From an uncultured Prevotella sp. (GTDB taxonomy: Bacteria; Bacteroidota; Bacteroidia; Bacteroidales; Bacteroidaceae): a DNA stretch of 7,716 nucleotides. The stretch is taken from the NCBI GenBank assembly GCA_945863825.1, contig CAMBBY010000040.1:1-7716 (forward strand), given 5' to 3'. Numbering within the stretch: the first letter of the stretch is position 1; each line of letters starts with the position of its first letter. This document shows positions 1 to 7,364 of this stretch, one piece after another. The position numbers were made by a program, and so were the translations under genes. Below the pieces are notes generated by a model. That model saw nothing but the letters and a program-made list of their open reading frames with translations. It was not told where the DNA came from and made no database searches.

Positions 1-1
1 C

Positions 2-2008
2 TTCTATCCTGACGTTGTCAGGGCCAAGAAGATGGAATTGGGAGATGTACATCTCACCAACTTCATCATCGACGGAAAGCCTATCAACTGTATGGTCAAA
101 GACTTCAACATTCCTTACTCCCAGAATTCATTCACTCTGGAGTTCTCGCTGCTCAACTACAGGAGTACCGATAATATCAGTTTCCAATATCGCATCAACG
201 ACGGCAAATGGAACAGCACCAATGAAGGAGCCAATGCCGTAGCATTCAACAAGTTGAAACCGGGCGACTATACGCTGGAAGTAAGAGCAACCAGCAATGG
301 CAGATATTCCAAGAATCCTACCATCATCAACATCAAGGTATGCGACCCTTGGTATGCATCACCCGAGGCATATCTCCTCTATCTCCTGATCATAGCAAGT
401 GTCATCCTGTATGTCATCTACACATACGAGCGCCGCCGCAAGGCAGACTTGGAAGAGACCAAGATGCAGTTCCTCATCAATGCCACCCACGACATCCGCT
501 CGCCGCTGACATTAATCATGGGGCCGCTCAACAAGCTGAAAACAAGATTAACAGATGCCGAAAGCAAACAGGATATCGATACCATCGACCGCAATGCCCA
601 GCGCCTCCTGCTTCTGGTAAACCAGATACTTGATGAGCGAAAGATAGACAAGAACCAGATGCATCTCCATTGCCAGGAGACTCCGCTCAAGGAATTCCTG
701 CATGGCATCGTATCGCTCTACCGCTTCAATGCACAGGAGCGCAACATCACCCTTGAGCTCAAAGAAGACGAAAGCCTCAGCAGCGACAAAGACAAACTGA
801 AGGTTTGGATAGACCGCATCAACTTTGACAAGGTTATCTCCAACCTGCTCTCCAATGCCATGAAGTATACCTTTGATGGCGGCGAAATTACCATTATCAT
901 AGGTAAAGACGAAAAGAATGCCATCATCAGGGTAGAAGATACAGGCATCGGACTGAAAGAAGAGAAGACCGACCGGCTCTTCGAACGTTTCTACCAGGGG
1001 AACAACAGCAGCAGACTCCATATCGAAGGAACAGGTATCGGTCTAAACCTCAGTCGAGCAATTACTCAGATGCATGGAGGAACAATCAGGGCATATAACC
1101 GTACTGATGGAATCAAGGGAGCTTGCCTTGAAATCAGTATTCCTTTAGGAAAAGAGCACTTGAAACCAGAGGAAATACAGATGGATGAAGAAAAAATAAA
1201 TGCAACAGAAAACTGCAAGAAGAAACAAGCCAGCAAGAATTTCAACATACTCATAGTAGATGATGACGAAGAAATTGCTCAATATGTTCAAGCAGAACTG
1301 AGCGAATGGTATCATTTCGGCTATGCTCCAAACGGAAAAGAAGGACTGAAACTTCTTTTCACAGGGAAATATGATTTGGTTATCAGTGATGTCATGATGC
1401 CTGTAATGGATGGTATCACCATGCTCAAAAACATCAAGGGGAACTCGAATATAAACGACATTCCGGTGATTCTACTCACTTCTAAAAGCGAAGTAGATTT
1501 CAGACTGGAAGGCTTGAAAAAAGGCGCAGATGCTTTTCTCTCCAAGCCTTTCAACATGGAAGAACTTCATATTCTCATAGACAATCTTGTGGATAATGTC
1601 CGCAGACTACGAGGTAAATACACAGGAGCCATGGGACAAAAAGAGAAAATAGAAAAAATAGAGGTTAAGGGAAACAACGATGCATTAATGGAACGAATCA
1701 TGAAGTGCATCAACGAAAATCTTACGGACCCAGACTTCAATGTCGAGAAATTAACAGAAAAGGCTGGTATCAGTCGTACACAACTACATCGGAAAATGAA
1801 AGAAATTGCGGGTGTTTCTACCGGTGAATTCATTAGAAATCTAAGATTGGAGCAAGCCGCCCGCCTTATTGAAGAAGACAAGATCAACTTCACACAAGTG
1901 GCATACTCTGTAGGTTTCAACAACCAGAACCACTTCTCGACTATCTTCAAAAAACACTTCGGCATGTCACCATCTGAATATGCTGAAACAAAAAGAAAAG
2001 AAAAATAA
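2..2008 (+). CDS. Hybrid two-component system (HTCS) sensor kinase/AraC-type regulator, 5'-truncated by the window edge
   Basis: The frame is open from base 2, so the true start and most of the sensor lie upstream; a Met codon at 32 is internal. Residues below are counted from that Met. The end of the periplasmic sensor is a Y_Y_Y beta-sandwich (about 30-105; FQYRINDGKW, PGDYTLEVRA). One membrane span follows (about 111-132), then ERRRK. The kinase has an H-box with His153 (THDIRSPLT), an N-box (NLLSNAMKYT, 271-280), G1 DTGIGL (303-308) and G2 GTGIGL (333-338). The receiver has acidic residues D410-D412, phospho-acceptor Asp453 (SDVMMP), T483 and K505. An AraC HTH domain fills about 551-655. 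All catalytic residues are present, so it looks functional. Family knowledge: such inner-membrane proteins bind an oligosaccharide in the periplasm and activate a nearby utilisation locus. Neighbours suggest a xylan-derived ligand, which is inference. Confidence 0.95.
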   Translation, partial: FYPDVVRAKKMELGDVHLTNFIIDGKPINCMVKDFNIPYSQNSFTLEFSLLNYRSTDNISFQYRINDGKWNSTNEGANAVAFNKLKPGDYTLEVRATSNGRYSKNPTIINIKVCDPWYASPEAYLLYLLIIASVILYVIYTYERRRKADLEETKMQFLINATHDIRSPLTLIMGPLNKLKTRLTDAESKQDIDTIDRNAQRLLLLVNQILDERKIDKNQMHLHCQETPLKEFLHGIVSLYRFNAQERNITLELKEDESLSSDKDKLKVWIDRINFDKVISNLLSNAMKYTFDGGEITIIIGKDEKNAIIRVEDTGIGLKEEKTDRLFERFYQGNNSSRLHIEGTGIGLNLSRAITQMHGGTIRAYNRTDGIKGACLEISIPLGKEHLKPEEIQMDEEKINATENCKKKQASKNFNILIVDDDEEIAQYVQAELSEWYHFGYAPNGKEGLKLLFTGKYDLVISDVMMPVMDGITMLKNIKGNSNINDIPVILLTSKSEVDFRLEGLKKGADAFLSKPFNMEELHILIDNLVDNVRRLRGKYTGAMGQKEKIEKIEVKGNNDALMERIMKCINENLTDPDFNVEKLTEKAGISRTQLHRKMKEIAGVSTGEFIRNLRLEQAARLIEEDKINFTQVAYSVGFNNQNHFSTIFKKHFGMSPSEYAETKRKEK

Positions 2009-2041
2009 ACGGTTACACATAACAGATAAGGTATTTTTTCG

Positions 2042-2049
2042 TATTTTTG
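2042..2049 (+). promoter_or_regulatory. Putative -7 element of a promoter for the GH67-GH35 pair
   Basis: TATTTTTG matches the Bacteroidota -7 consensus TAnnTTTG and lies 43 bases before the GH67 start, in the 84-base gap after the HTCS gene. No TTG sits about 20 bases upstream where a -33 element is expected, so this would be a weak or activator-dependent promoter. That would fit control by the HTCS regulator. A conserved operator was not identified. Confidence 0.45.
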
Positions 2050-2092
2050 CAGCAAACTTATTAAACTTCAACAATATTAAGTAGTTGCAAAT

Positions 2093-4048
2093 ATGAAGAA
2101 ATACCTTATTTTATCACTTGCATTTGCGTTTGCTCTAACAACAAATGCCCAGAATTTTTTCCAGAAAACAAGCGACGGCTCTATGCTTTGGTTAAACAAA
2201 CAAGGCTACAACACCTGTTTGGTAAAAGGAATGACTGACAAGGATGCAACCCTTTCCATTGCCAAAGACGAACTCACCAAATACTACAAGGGCAAAGAAG
2301 TAAGCATCAGAGTTGACCCACTTCTCAACCTTGGCGAAGGCTATATGCTGACAGATTCCAGTATCATAGCCAGCAGTTCCATTGGTATTCTCTATGGTGC
2401 CTATGATTTACTACGCCTACAAGAGACTGGCAATCTCTCTCATCTTTCCAAGACAGAAAAACCTGCCGTAAACTTGCGAATACTCAACCATTGGGATAAT
2501 CTTGATGGCAGCATTGAGCGCGGCTATGCAGGAAAAAGTATTTGGAAATGGGATGAAATCATATTAGATAAAGCCGGTGAATTCAAGAATATCAGTAAGG
2601 ACTTACGTAACCGCCTCATCACCTATGCCCGCTCCAATGCATCCATCGGCATCAATGGCGCAGTACTTAACAATGTGAATGCTTCGCCCCAAATGATGAC
2701 TTCGGAATACCTTCATAAAGTAAAAGTTATCGCAGATATTTTCCGTCCATACGGCATTCGGGTATATCTCAGTATCAACTTCGCCTCACCGATGGCTCTT
2801 GGTTACACGAAGACAGCCGATCCATTAGATATGAAAGTACAACTGTGGTGGAAAAAGAAAGCCAAGGAAATCTATGCATCTATTCCTGATTTCGGTGGTT
2901 TTCTCGTTAAAGCCAATTCAGAGGGACAACCAGGGCCAGGCGACTATCACAGAAGCCATGCCGATGGCGCCAATATGCTTGCTGATGCACTGAAACCATT
3001 TGGTGGCATCGTGATGTGGAGAAGTTTTGTATATGGCGCCAATCACAAGGGAGAAGACAGAGTAAAACAAGCTGTAAGCGAATTCAAATATCAAGATGGA
3101 AAATTTCGCGACAACGTCATCCTGCAATCAAAAAATGGTCCGCTTGACTTTCAACCTCGTGAACCATACGCACCCATCTTCGACAATATCCACCAAACTC
3201 CTCAGATTGCGGAGTTGCAGATTACCCAGGAATATCTCGGGCAGTCCAAGCATCTTGTTTACCTGGCACCTATGTGGAAGGAGTTCTTCCGCTTTGTCAG
3301 TCCAGACAAGTTAAAGGGTATTGCAGGCGTTTCTAATATAGGAGACAATGCCAATTGGTGCGGTCATCCTTTCTCTCAAGCCAACTGGTATGCCTTTGGA
3401 CGTTTGGCATGGAATCCATCGATTTCATCGGAAGAAATCGCCCACGAATGGCTGATACAGACCTACGAATGTAAGGATGAAAGATTCACAAAACCAGTAG
3501 AAATGATGATGCTTACATCACGAGAAGCCTGTGTCAACTACATGATGCCACTCGGCTTGCACCACATATTCAAATTCGACCATCACTATGGACCAGAACC
3601 TGATGGTTTCAAGGCCGAATATCCTCTGGAATGGTGCCCTGTGTATTATCACAAGGCTGATGCCAAGGGTATCGGTTTCGACCGTTCATCCAAGGGAACA
3701 GATGCCGTAGGTCAGTATCCGGAGCCTTATCGCAGCCAGTACGACAACATCCAGACCTGTCCTGAGGAATATCTCCTCTGGTTCCATCATGTGCCATGGA
3801 ATTACAGGATGAAGTCGGGCAGCACACTCTGGCAGGAACTCTGCATGAAGTACAACATGGGCGTAGCAATGGTAGAAGTTTACCGTGATTACTGGCACAC
3901 TGCTGCCAAGCAGTATATGAAAGGTCATGAGCAGGAATGGCAGCATACCGATTCATTGCTCAATGTGCAGTTGGAAAACGCCAAGGAATGGCGCAATACC
4001 TGTCTCAAGTATTTTCAAACCTTTTCTAAAATGAAGATTTATGAATAA
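2093..4048 (+). CDS. Secreted GH67 alpha-glucuronidase
   Basis: Removes alpha-1,2-linked (4-O-methyl)glucuronic acid from the non-reducing end of xylo-oligosaccharides. The 651-residue length is slightly short of the usual roughly 680-730. Residues 1-19/20 form a signal peptide (MKKYLILSLAFAFALTTNAQ), so it should act in the periplasm. An N-terminal GH67N domain (about 25-125) precedes the TIM barrel and the GH67 C-terminal domain. The catalytic acid is Glu277 in KANSEGQPGPGDYHRSHADG. The two acidic residues acting as general base are Asp352 (NGPLDFQPREP) and Glu380 (QITQEYLGQ). Their spacing (75 and 28) is close to that of the Cellvibrio enzyme E292/D365/E393. The ATG at 2093 is chosen because it gives the signal peptide; no Shine-Dalgarno is visible, which is normal in this phylum. 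The stop overlaps the next gene by 8 bases. Confidence 0.95.
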   Translation: MKKYLILSLAFAFALTTNAQNFFQKTSDGSMLWLNKQGYNTCLVKGMTDKDATLSIAKDELTKYYKGKEVSIRVDPLLNLGEGYMLTDSSIIASSSIGILYGAYDLLRLQETGNLSHLSKTEKPAVNLRILNHWDNLDGSIERGYAGKSIWKWDEIILDKAGEFKNISKDLRNRLITYARSNASIGINGAVLNNVNASPQMMTSEYLHKVKVIADIFRPYGIRVYLSINFASPMALGYTKTADPLDMKVQLWWKKKAKEIYASIPDFGGFLVKANSEGQPGPGDYHRSHADGANMLADALKPFGGIVMWRSFVYGANHKGEDRVKQAVSEFKYQDGKFRDNVILQSKNGPLDFQPREPYAPIFDNIHQTPQIAELQITQEYLGQSKHLVYLAPMWKEFFRFVSPDKLKGIAGVSNIGDNANWCGHPFSQANWYAFGRLAWNPSISSEEIAHEWLIQTYECKDERFTKPVEMMMLTSREACVNYMMPLGLHHIFKFDHHYGPEPDGFKAEYPLEWCPVYYHKADAKGIGFDRSSKGTDAVGQYPEPYRSQYDNIQTCPEEYLLWFHHVPWNYRMKSGSTLWQELCMKYNMGVAMVEVYRDYWHTAAKQYMKGHEQEWQHTDSLLNVQLENAKEWRNTCLKYFQTFSKMKIYE

Positions 4049-5687
4049 GATCGTATTATCTTTTCTAGCATTATTATGCTGCATCAATATACAAGCTGGA
4101 GTGAAACTGCAGAAGCAAGGCTCTGCAACCCAGCTTGTTGTCAATGAAAAGCCGATGCTTCTCCTGGCTGGTGAGTTGAGCAACTCTGCCGCAACGAGTC
4201 CTGCCGACATCAGGAAAGCATTGAAACAGATGAAGAATAGCGGAGTCAACTCTGTCTTCGTTCCTGCATATTGGGAATTTGTAGAACCTAATGAGGGCAA
4301 ATATGATTTTGCACTCGTAGACAGCGTCATCACAACTGCCCGTAAGCATGACTTGAAGATTGTCTTCCTATGGTTTGGTGCCTGGAAGAATTCCATGAGC
4401 TGCTATGCTCCACTATGGGTAAAGGAAAACACCAAGCGTTTCCCTCGTTCACTCACAGAGAACAGCAAGCCATTAGAGATATGCACAGCCTTCAGCGATA
4501 ACCTGCTTCAAGCAGACAAGCGAGCATTCTGCGAACTGATGAAGCACATTAAAGCAGTAGACAGTCAGGAGAATACCGTTATCATGATGCAGGTAGAAAA
4601 CGAAATCGGCATGCTCGAATCAGCCCGCGACCATTCTCCTCTTGCCGAAAAAGCTTACAGACAGGCAGTTCCTGCCCCATTGTTCAAGGCACTCAAGCTC
4701 AAGAAGAAAGGTACATGGGCAGAAGTTTTCGGAACAGACCGTTATGCTGACGAGAAATTCCAAGCATATTATTATGCCAAGTATGTAGAGCAGCTAGCCT
4801 CAGCAGGCAAAGCCATCTACAATATTCCGATGTATGTAAATGCAGCAATGAACAGCCGTGGCAGAAAACCAGGCGAATATCCTTCTGCCGGACCACTTGC
4901 CCATCTGATTGATATCTGGAAATGCGGTGCACCAAGTATCGACATCTTTGCACCAGATATCTATGATACCGGTTACAAGGGATGGGTAGAGAAATACAAG
5001 CGTGCCGACAATCCTTTCTTCACTCCAGAAGTGAAATGCGATATCAATAGCGGCGTAAAGGCATATTATACCTTCGGCGAAACAGATGCCATCAGTTTCA
5101 GTCCGTTTGCTCTCGATGAAGCTAACAACAAGGTGAAGAACAGTCTCAGACGTTCATATAAGGTTATCGACCAACTCTCTCCTATCCTGCTTCAGCATCA
5201 GGGAAAGGGAAAAAACTGGGGATTACTCTTCGATCAGAAAGATAAAGAGCGAATCATCGAAGATGGAGATATCACCATGACCTGCCGCCATTTCTTCACG
5301 CTACCATGGGATCCTCGCGCTACAGATGGAAGTAAATGGCCTGAAGGCGGTGGCTTGATTGTGAAACTAGCCAAGAACGAATACATCATAGCAGGTAATG
5401 GAATCGTCGTAGTCTTCCAAAGCAAGACTGAAAAAGCGCAAGCTGAAGAAAAGAAACTCGGTGAGGACGGATTTGTAGACAACGGTGGAACCGAAACAAA
5501 GAAACAAGCCACAACTTTCAAAGGTAAACGTATCGGTATCGGATATGTAGACCAGGTTGAAGTAGACAAAAACGGCAAATTACAGTTTATCCGTCGTGAT
5601 AATGGCGATCAGGACCACCAGGGGCGCCATGCCCGCATCTCATGTGGAGACAATAAAATACTCCACATCAAGCTATACGAATACTAA
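4041..5687 (+). CDS. Secreted GH35 / DUF5597 beta-galactosidase-type glycoside hydrolase
   Basis: A retaining GH-A clan enzyme predicted to remove terminal beta-galactose, or a related sugar, from a polysaccharide side chain. Residues 1-19 look like a type I signal peptide ending in NIQA, so it is probably periplasmic. The (beta/alpha)8 barrel covers about 25-375: PAYWEFVEPNEGKYDF (75-90), the acid/base Asn187-Glu188 in MMQVENEIG, and the nucleophile Glu330 in FFTPEVKCD. A DUF5597-like beta-rich domain occupies about 375-548 and ends ILHIKLYEY, as is usual for the family. The ATG overlaps the GH67 stop (ATGAATAA), so translation is probably coupled to that gene and the two enzymes made together. 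Characterised relatives such as Cellvibrio Bgl35A act on galactosylated xyloglucan; pairing with GH67 instead suggests galactose-capped xylan. The exact substrate is inference. Confidence 0.9.
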   Translation: MNKIVLSFLALLCCINIQAGVKLQKQGSATQLVVNEKPMLLLAGELSNSAATSPADIRKALKQMKNSGVNSVFVPAYWEFVEPNEGKYDFALVDSVITTARKHDLKIVFLWFGAWKNSMSCYAPLWVKENTKRFPRSLTENSKPLEICTAFSDNLLQADKRAFCELMKHIKAVDSQENTVIMMQVENEIGMLESARDHSPLAEKAYRQAVPAPLFKALKLKKKGTWAEVFGTDRYADEKFQAYYYAKYVEQLASAGKAIYNIPMYVNAAMNSRGRKPGEYPSAGPLAHLIDIWKCGAPSIDIFAPDIYDTGYKGWVEKYKRADNPFFTPEVKCDINSGVKAYYTFGETDAISFSPFALDEANNKVKNSLRRSYKVIDQLSPILLQHQGKGKNWGLLFDQKDKERIIEDGDITMTCRHFFTLPWDPRATDGSKWPEGGGLIVKLAKNEYIIAGNGIVVVFQSKTEKAQAEEKKLGEDGFVDNGGTETKKQATTFKGKRIGIGYVDQVEVDKNGKLQFIRRDNGDQDHQGRHARISCGDNKILHIKLYEY

Positions 5688-5712
5688 ATATATATATAAT
5701 AAGGTATAAAGG

Positions 5713-5775
5713 GAATCTGCACTGGACAACTTCCGCATCGTGCCTATCACAGCCGTAAGCGTTTCTGATTTCTAA
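5713..5775 (+). pseudogene. Possible C-terminal remnant of a decayed secreted glycosidase or CBM protein
   Basis: One frame reads ESALDNFRIVPITAVSVSDF and then TAA. 'DNFRIVPI' resembles the last strand of carbohydrate-binding or lamin-G-like modules that end many secreted Bacteroidota glycoside hydrolases. An in-frame stop at 5707 lies just upstream and there is no start codon, so it is not a gene. GC is visibly higher than in the AT-rich flanks. It may be the tail of a PUL gene whose body was deleted. With only 20 residues, chance cannot be excluded. Confidence 0.35.
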
Positions 5776-5840
5776 TCCATCCACAGATTAGTAAAGACGA
5801 AACAAGATAATTAATCTTTTAAAGAGAAAAATCATGAAAA

Positions 5841-5879
5841 TCTGTCGTAATCTTGCTTTTTTTCTGAGATTACGACAGA
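5841..5879. repeat. Perfect 13-bp inverted repeat (hairpin)
   Basis: TCTGTCGTAATCT at 5841-5853 pairs exactly with AGATTACGACAGA at 5867-5879 around a 13-base T-rich loop. On the + strand it is not followed by a T-run. Read on the - strand the stem is followed at once by TTTT (complement of 5837-5840) and more T-rich sequence, so it could end a leftward transcript. It could also be a dispersed REP-like palindrome. The structure is certain; the role is not. Confidence 0.8.
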
Positions 5880-5898
5880 ATTCTCGATTTAAGCCCCT

Positions 5899-5987
5899 AA
5901 GAGTCCTTAGGAAAATGTGATGATTTAACAGAAAAGTCCTTAGGAAAATGTGATAAATATGCTTAAAAGTCCTTAGAAAAATGTGAT
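5899..5987. repeat. Three tandem 23-bp repeats at an exact 33-bp period
   Basis: Copies lie at 5899-5921, 5932-5954 and 5965-5987, separated by two unrelated 10-base spacers. The shared core is AGTCCTTAGRAAAATGTGAT, preceded by AAR. The third copy has A instead of G in the core, and the first has G at the third base. The first two copies contain an odd palindrome TCCT-T-AGGA. The array ends 5 bases before the -33 element of the ATPase promoter. Spaced about three helical turns apart, the copies would face the same side of DNA, which would suit a regulator. On the - strand the period equals 11 codons and reads HIFLRTF/L each time. Confidence 0.9.
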
Positions 5988-5992
5988 TTTCC

Positions 5993-6023
5993 TTGCGTAA
6001 TTCACTGTTTATTAGTATCTTTG
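5993..6023 (+). promoter_or_regulatory. Bacteroidota-type promoter of the DUF4143 ATPase gene
   Basis: TTG at 5993-5995 (-33) is followed by 20 bases and TATCTTTG at 6016-6023 (-7, consensus TAnnTTTG). Both elements and the spacing fit the sigma-ABfr consensus. Transcription should begin near 6030, leaving a leader of about 15 bases before the ATG at 6045. This also argues that the in-frame TTG at 6021, inside the -7 element, is not the start codon. Confidence 0.75.
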
Positions 6024-6044
6024 CCAAAACTTAATTTTAGGCGT

Positions 6045-7364
6045 ATGGAAAGACTCCTTATATCCCAATTGTTAAAATGGAAAAACAGTCACGGAAGGAA
6101 GCCACTGATATTGGAAGGTGCAAGACAGGTTGGCAAGACTTGGCTACTGAAAGAATTTGGGCGCAAGTACTTCAAAGACGTATGTTACATCAACTTCGAA
6201 CAGAGTGATGTACTCGAAGAGATATTTGCCAGCGACTTATCGCCACAACGCATTATAGAACAGCTCTCCATCTATAATGGTAAGATGATAATACCCGAGG
6301 AAACGCTTATTATCTTCGATGAAGTACAGGAAATGCCAAGAGCACTCACCTCTTTGAAGTATTTCTGCGAAGAAGCACCAGGGTATGCTATCTGCTGCGC
6401 AGGCTCATTGCTAGGCATAGCCCTGCACGAAGGCACATCCTTCCCTGTAGGAAAGACTGATTTCCTGCATCTATATCCCATGTCCTTTAAAGAGTTCCTG
6501 ATAGCAAACGAAGAGAACATGCTGGTAGACTATATCGATAAAGGAAACAGAAACCTGGGGGCATTCGAGGCTCGCCTTACAGATTATCTGAAAAAATACA
6601 TGATAATAGGAGGTATGCCAGCTGTTGTTACAGAGTGGCTGGACAGCAAAGACTACAACAAGGTGAACCGCATCCAGCAGGAACTGATAGCAGCCTACCA
6701 GAAAGACTTCTCCAAGCATGCGCCAAAGAATATGGTCGAGAAAATCCGTTATGTATGGAACAGTATCCCTTCGCAACTGGCGAAGGAAAACAAGAAGTTT
6801 GTCTATGGACTGGTGAGAGAGGGAGCCAGAGCACGGGAATATGAGGATGCCATCATGTGGCTCTCTGATGCAGGTGAAATCATCAGAACCAACAATGTCA
6901 GCAAGCCCGACATCCCGATTTCAGCCTATGCAGAACTCAAATCGTTTAAGGTATTCTTACTGGATGTAGGTCTGTTGAGGGCAATGAGCAAGATTTCGCC
7001 AAAAGTAATATTAGAAGGAAGCAGAATCTTCGAAGAGTTTAAGGGAGCGTTGACAGAACAGTATGTCTGTCAGGAACTTCAGAACTTTGCAGAAACTCTG
7101 GAAACCAATTATTATTGGTCTTCCTCAGCCACTGCAGAGGTCGACTTCCTTATTTCTGATGGTTTAGATGTATATCCACTAGAAGCAAAGGCAGGAGTAA
7201 CCATGAATGCCAAAAGTTTGAAACTATATCGGGAAAAATATTCCCCCAAATGGTCGGTTCGCACCAGTCTCTTGCCATACGAGAGAAACAACAGTTCGAA
7301 AACCATCAACATCCCCCTCTATATGCTCTTTGTTCTATATAAAGAATTAAAGACAGAAAGTTAG
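6045..7364 (+). CDS. AAA_14/DUF4143 orphan ATPase with PD-(D/E)XK-like C-terminal domain
   Basis: A 439-residue predicted cytoplasmic ATPase whose cellular role is not established. The N-terminal AAA_14 domain has Walker A GARQVGKT (25-32, Lys31), Walker B LIIFDEVQE (Asp92, Glu93) and a sensor-1-like CAGSLLG with Ser121. The core HLYPMSFKEFL (142-152) is typical of the family. The C-terminal DUF4143 part has a restriction-endonuclease-like signature: Glu365 and Asp367 in AEVDFLI, then Glu380-Ala-Lys382. The length is normal and all motifs are intact. The ATG at 6045 is chosen over the in-frame TTG at 6021 because the promoter's -7 element covers the latter, and because MERLLISQLLKWKNS matches the usual family N-terminus. 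It has its own promoter and is not part of the glycosidase operon. Many Prevotella genomes carry several such genes; defence or mobile-element roles have been suggested but are not shown here. Confidence 0.9.
   Translation: MERLLISQLLKWKNSHGRKPLILEGARQVGKTWLLKEFGRKYFKDVCYINFEQSDVLEEIFASDLSPQRIIEQLSIYNGKMIIPEETLIIFDEVQEMPRALTSLKYFCEEAPGYAICCAGSLLGIALHEGTSFPVGKTDFLHLYPMSFKEFLIANEENMLVDYIDKGNRNLGAFEARLTDYLKKYMIIGGMPAVVTEWLDSKDYNKVNRIQQELIAAYQKDFSKHAPKNMVEKIRYVWNSIPSQLAKENKKFVYGLVREGARAREYEDAIMWLSDAGEIIRTNNVSKPDIPISAYAELKSFKVFLLDVGLLRAMSKISPKVILEGSRIFEEFKGALTEQYVCQELQNFAETLETNYYWSSSATAEVDFLISDGLDVYPLEAKAGVTMNAKSLKLYREKYSPKWSVRTSLLPYERNNSSKTINIPLYMLFVLYKELKTES

Larger units (their letters stand above)
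5688..6044. other. Structured 357-base intergenic region
   Basis: No convincing gene was found here. In order it holds an AT-rich stretch with TA repeats just after the GH35 stop, a short C-terminal coding remnant, a weak 6-bp inverted repeat (CTAATC/GATTAG, 5772-5791), a perfect 13-bp inverted repeat, three tandem 23-bp repeats, and the promoter and leader of the following ATPase gene. It marks the boundary between the catabolic locus and the orphan-ATPase patch. No clear terminator for the GH67-GH35 operon is visible; AAGAT/ATCTT at 5804-5818 followed by T residues is only a weak candidate. Confidence 0.7.

Noticed and set aside
32..34. ATG at 32 as the start of the regulator gene
   Set aside because: The frame is open back to the window edge and codes FYPDVVRAKK before this Met, consistent with the continuing sensor region of an HTCS protein.
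548..1021. 157-codon leftward ORF inside the HTCS gene
   Set aside because: It lies opposite the conserved kinase domain and encodes nothing recognisable; it is a shadow of the real gene.
3609..3956. 115-codon leftward ORF inside the GH67 gene
   Set aside because: It is antisense to the conserved GH67 C-terminal domain, with a Cys/Arg/Pro-rich composition typical of antisense translation.
5899..5987. Miniature CRISPR array
   Set aside because: The 10-base spacers are far too short, only three copies exist, and no cas genes are nearby.
5788..6027. Leftward 79-codon ORF containing three HIFLRTF/L repeats
   Set aside because: It begins with TTG inside the rightward promoter region, and its repeats follow from the 33-bp DNA period. 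It overlaps the hairpin and has no visible promoter, so it is treated as a by-product of the DNA repeats.
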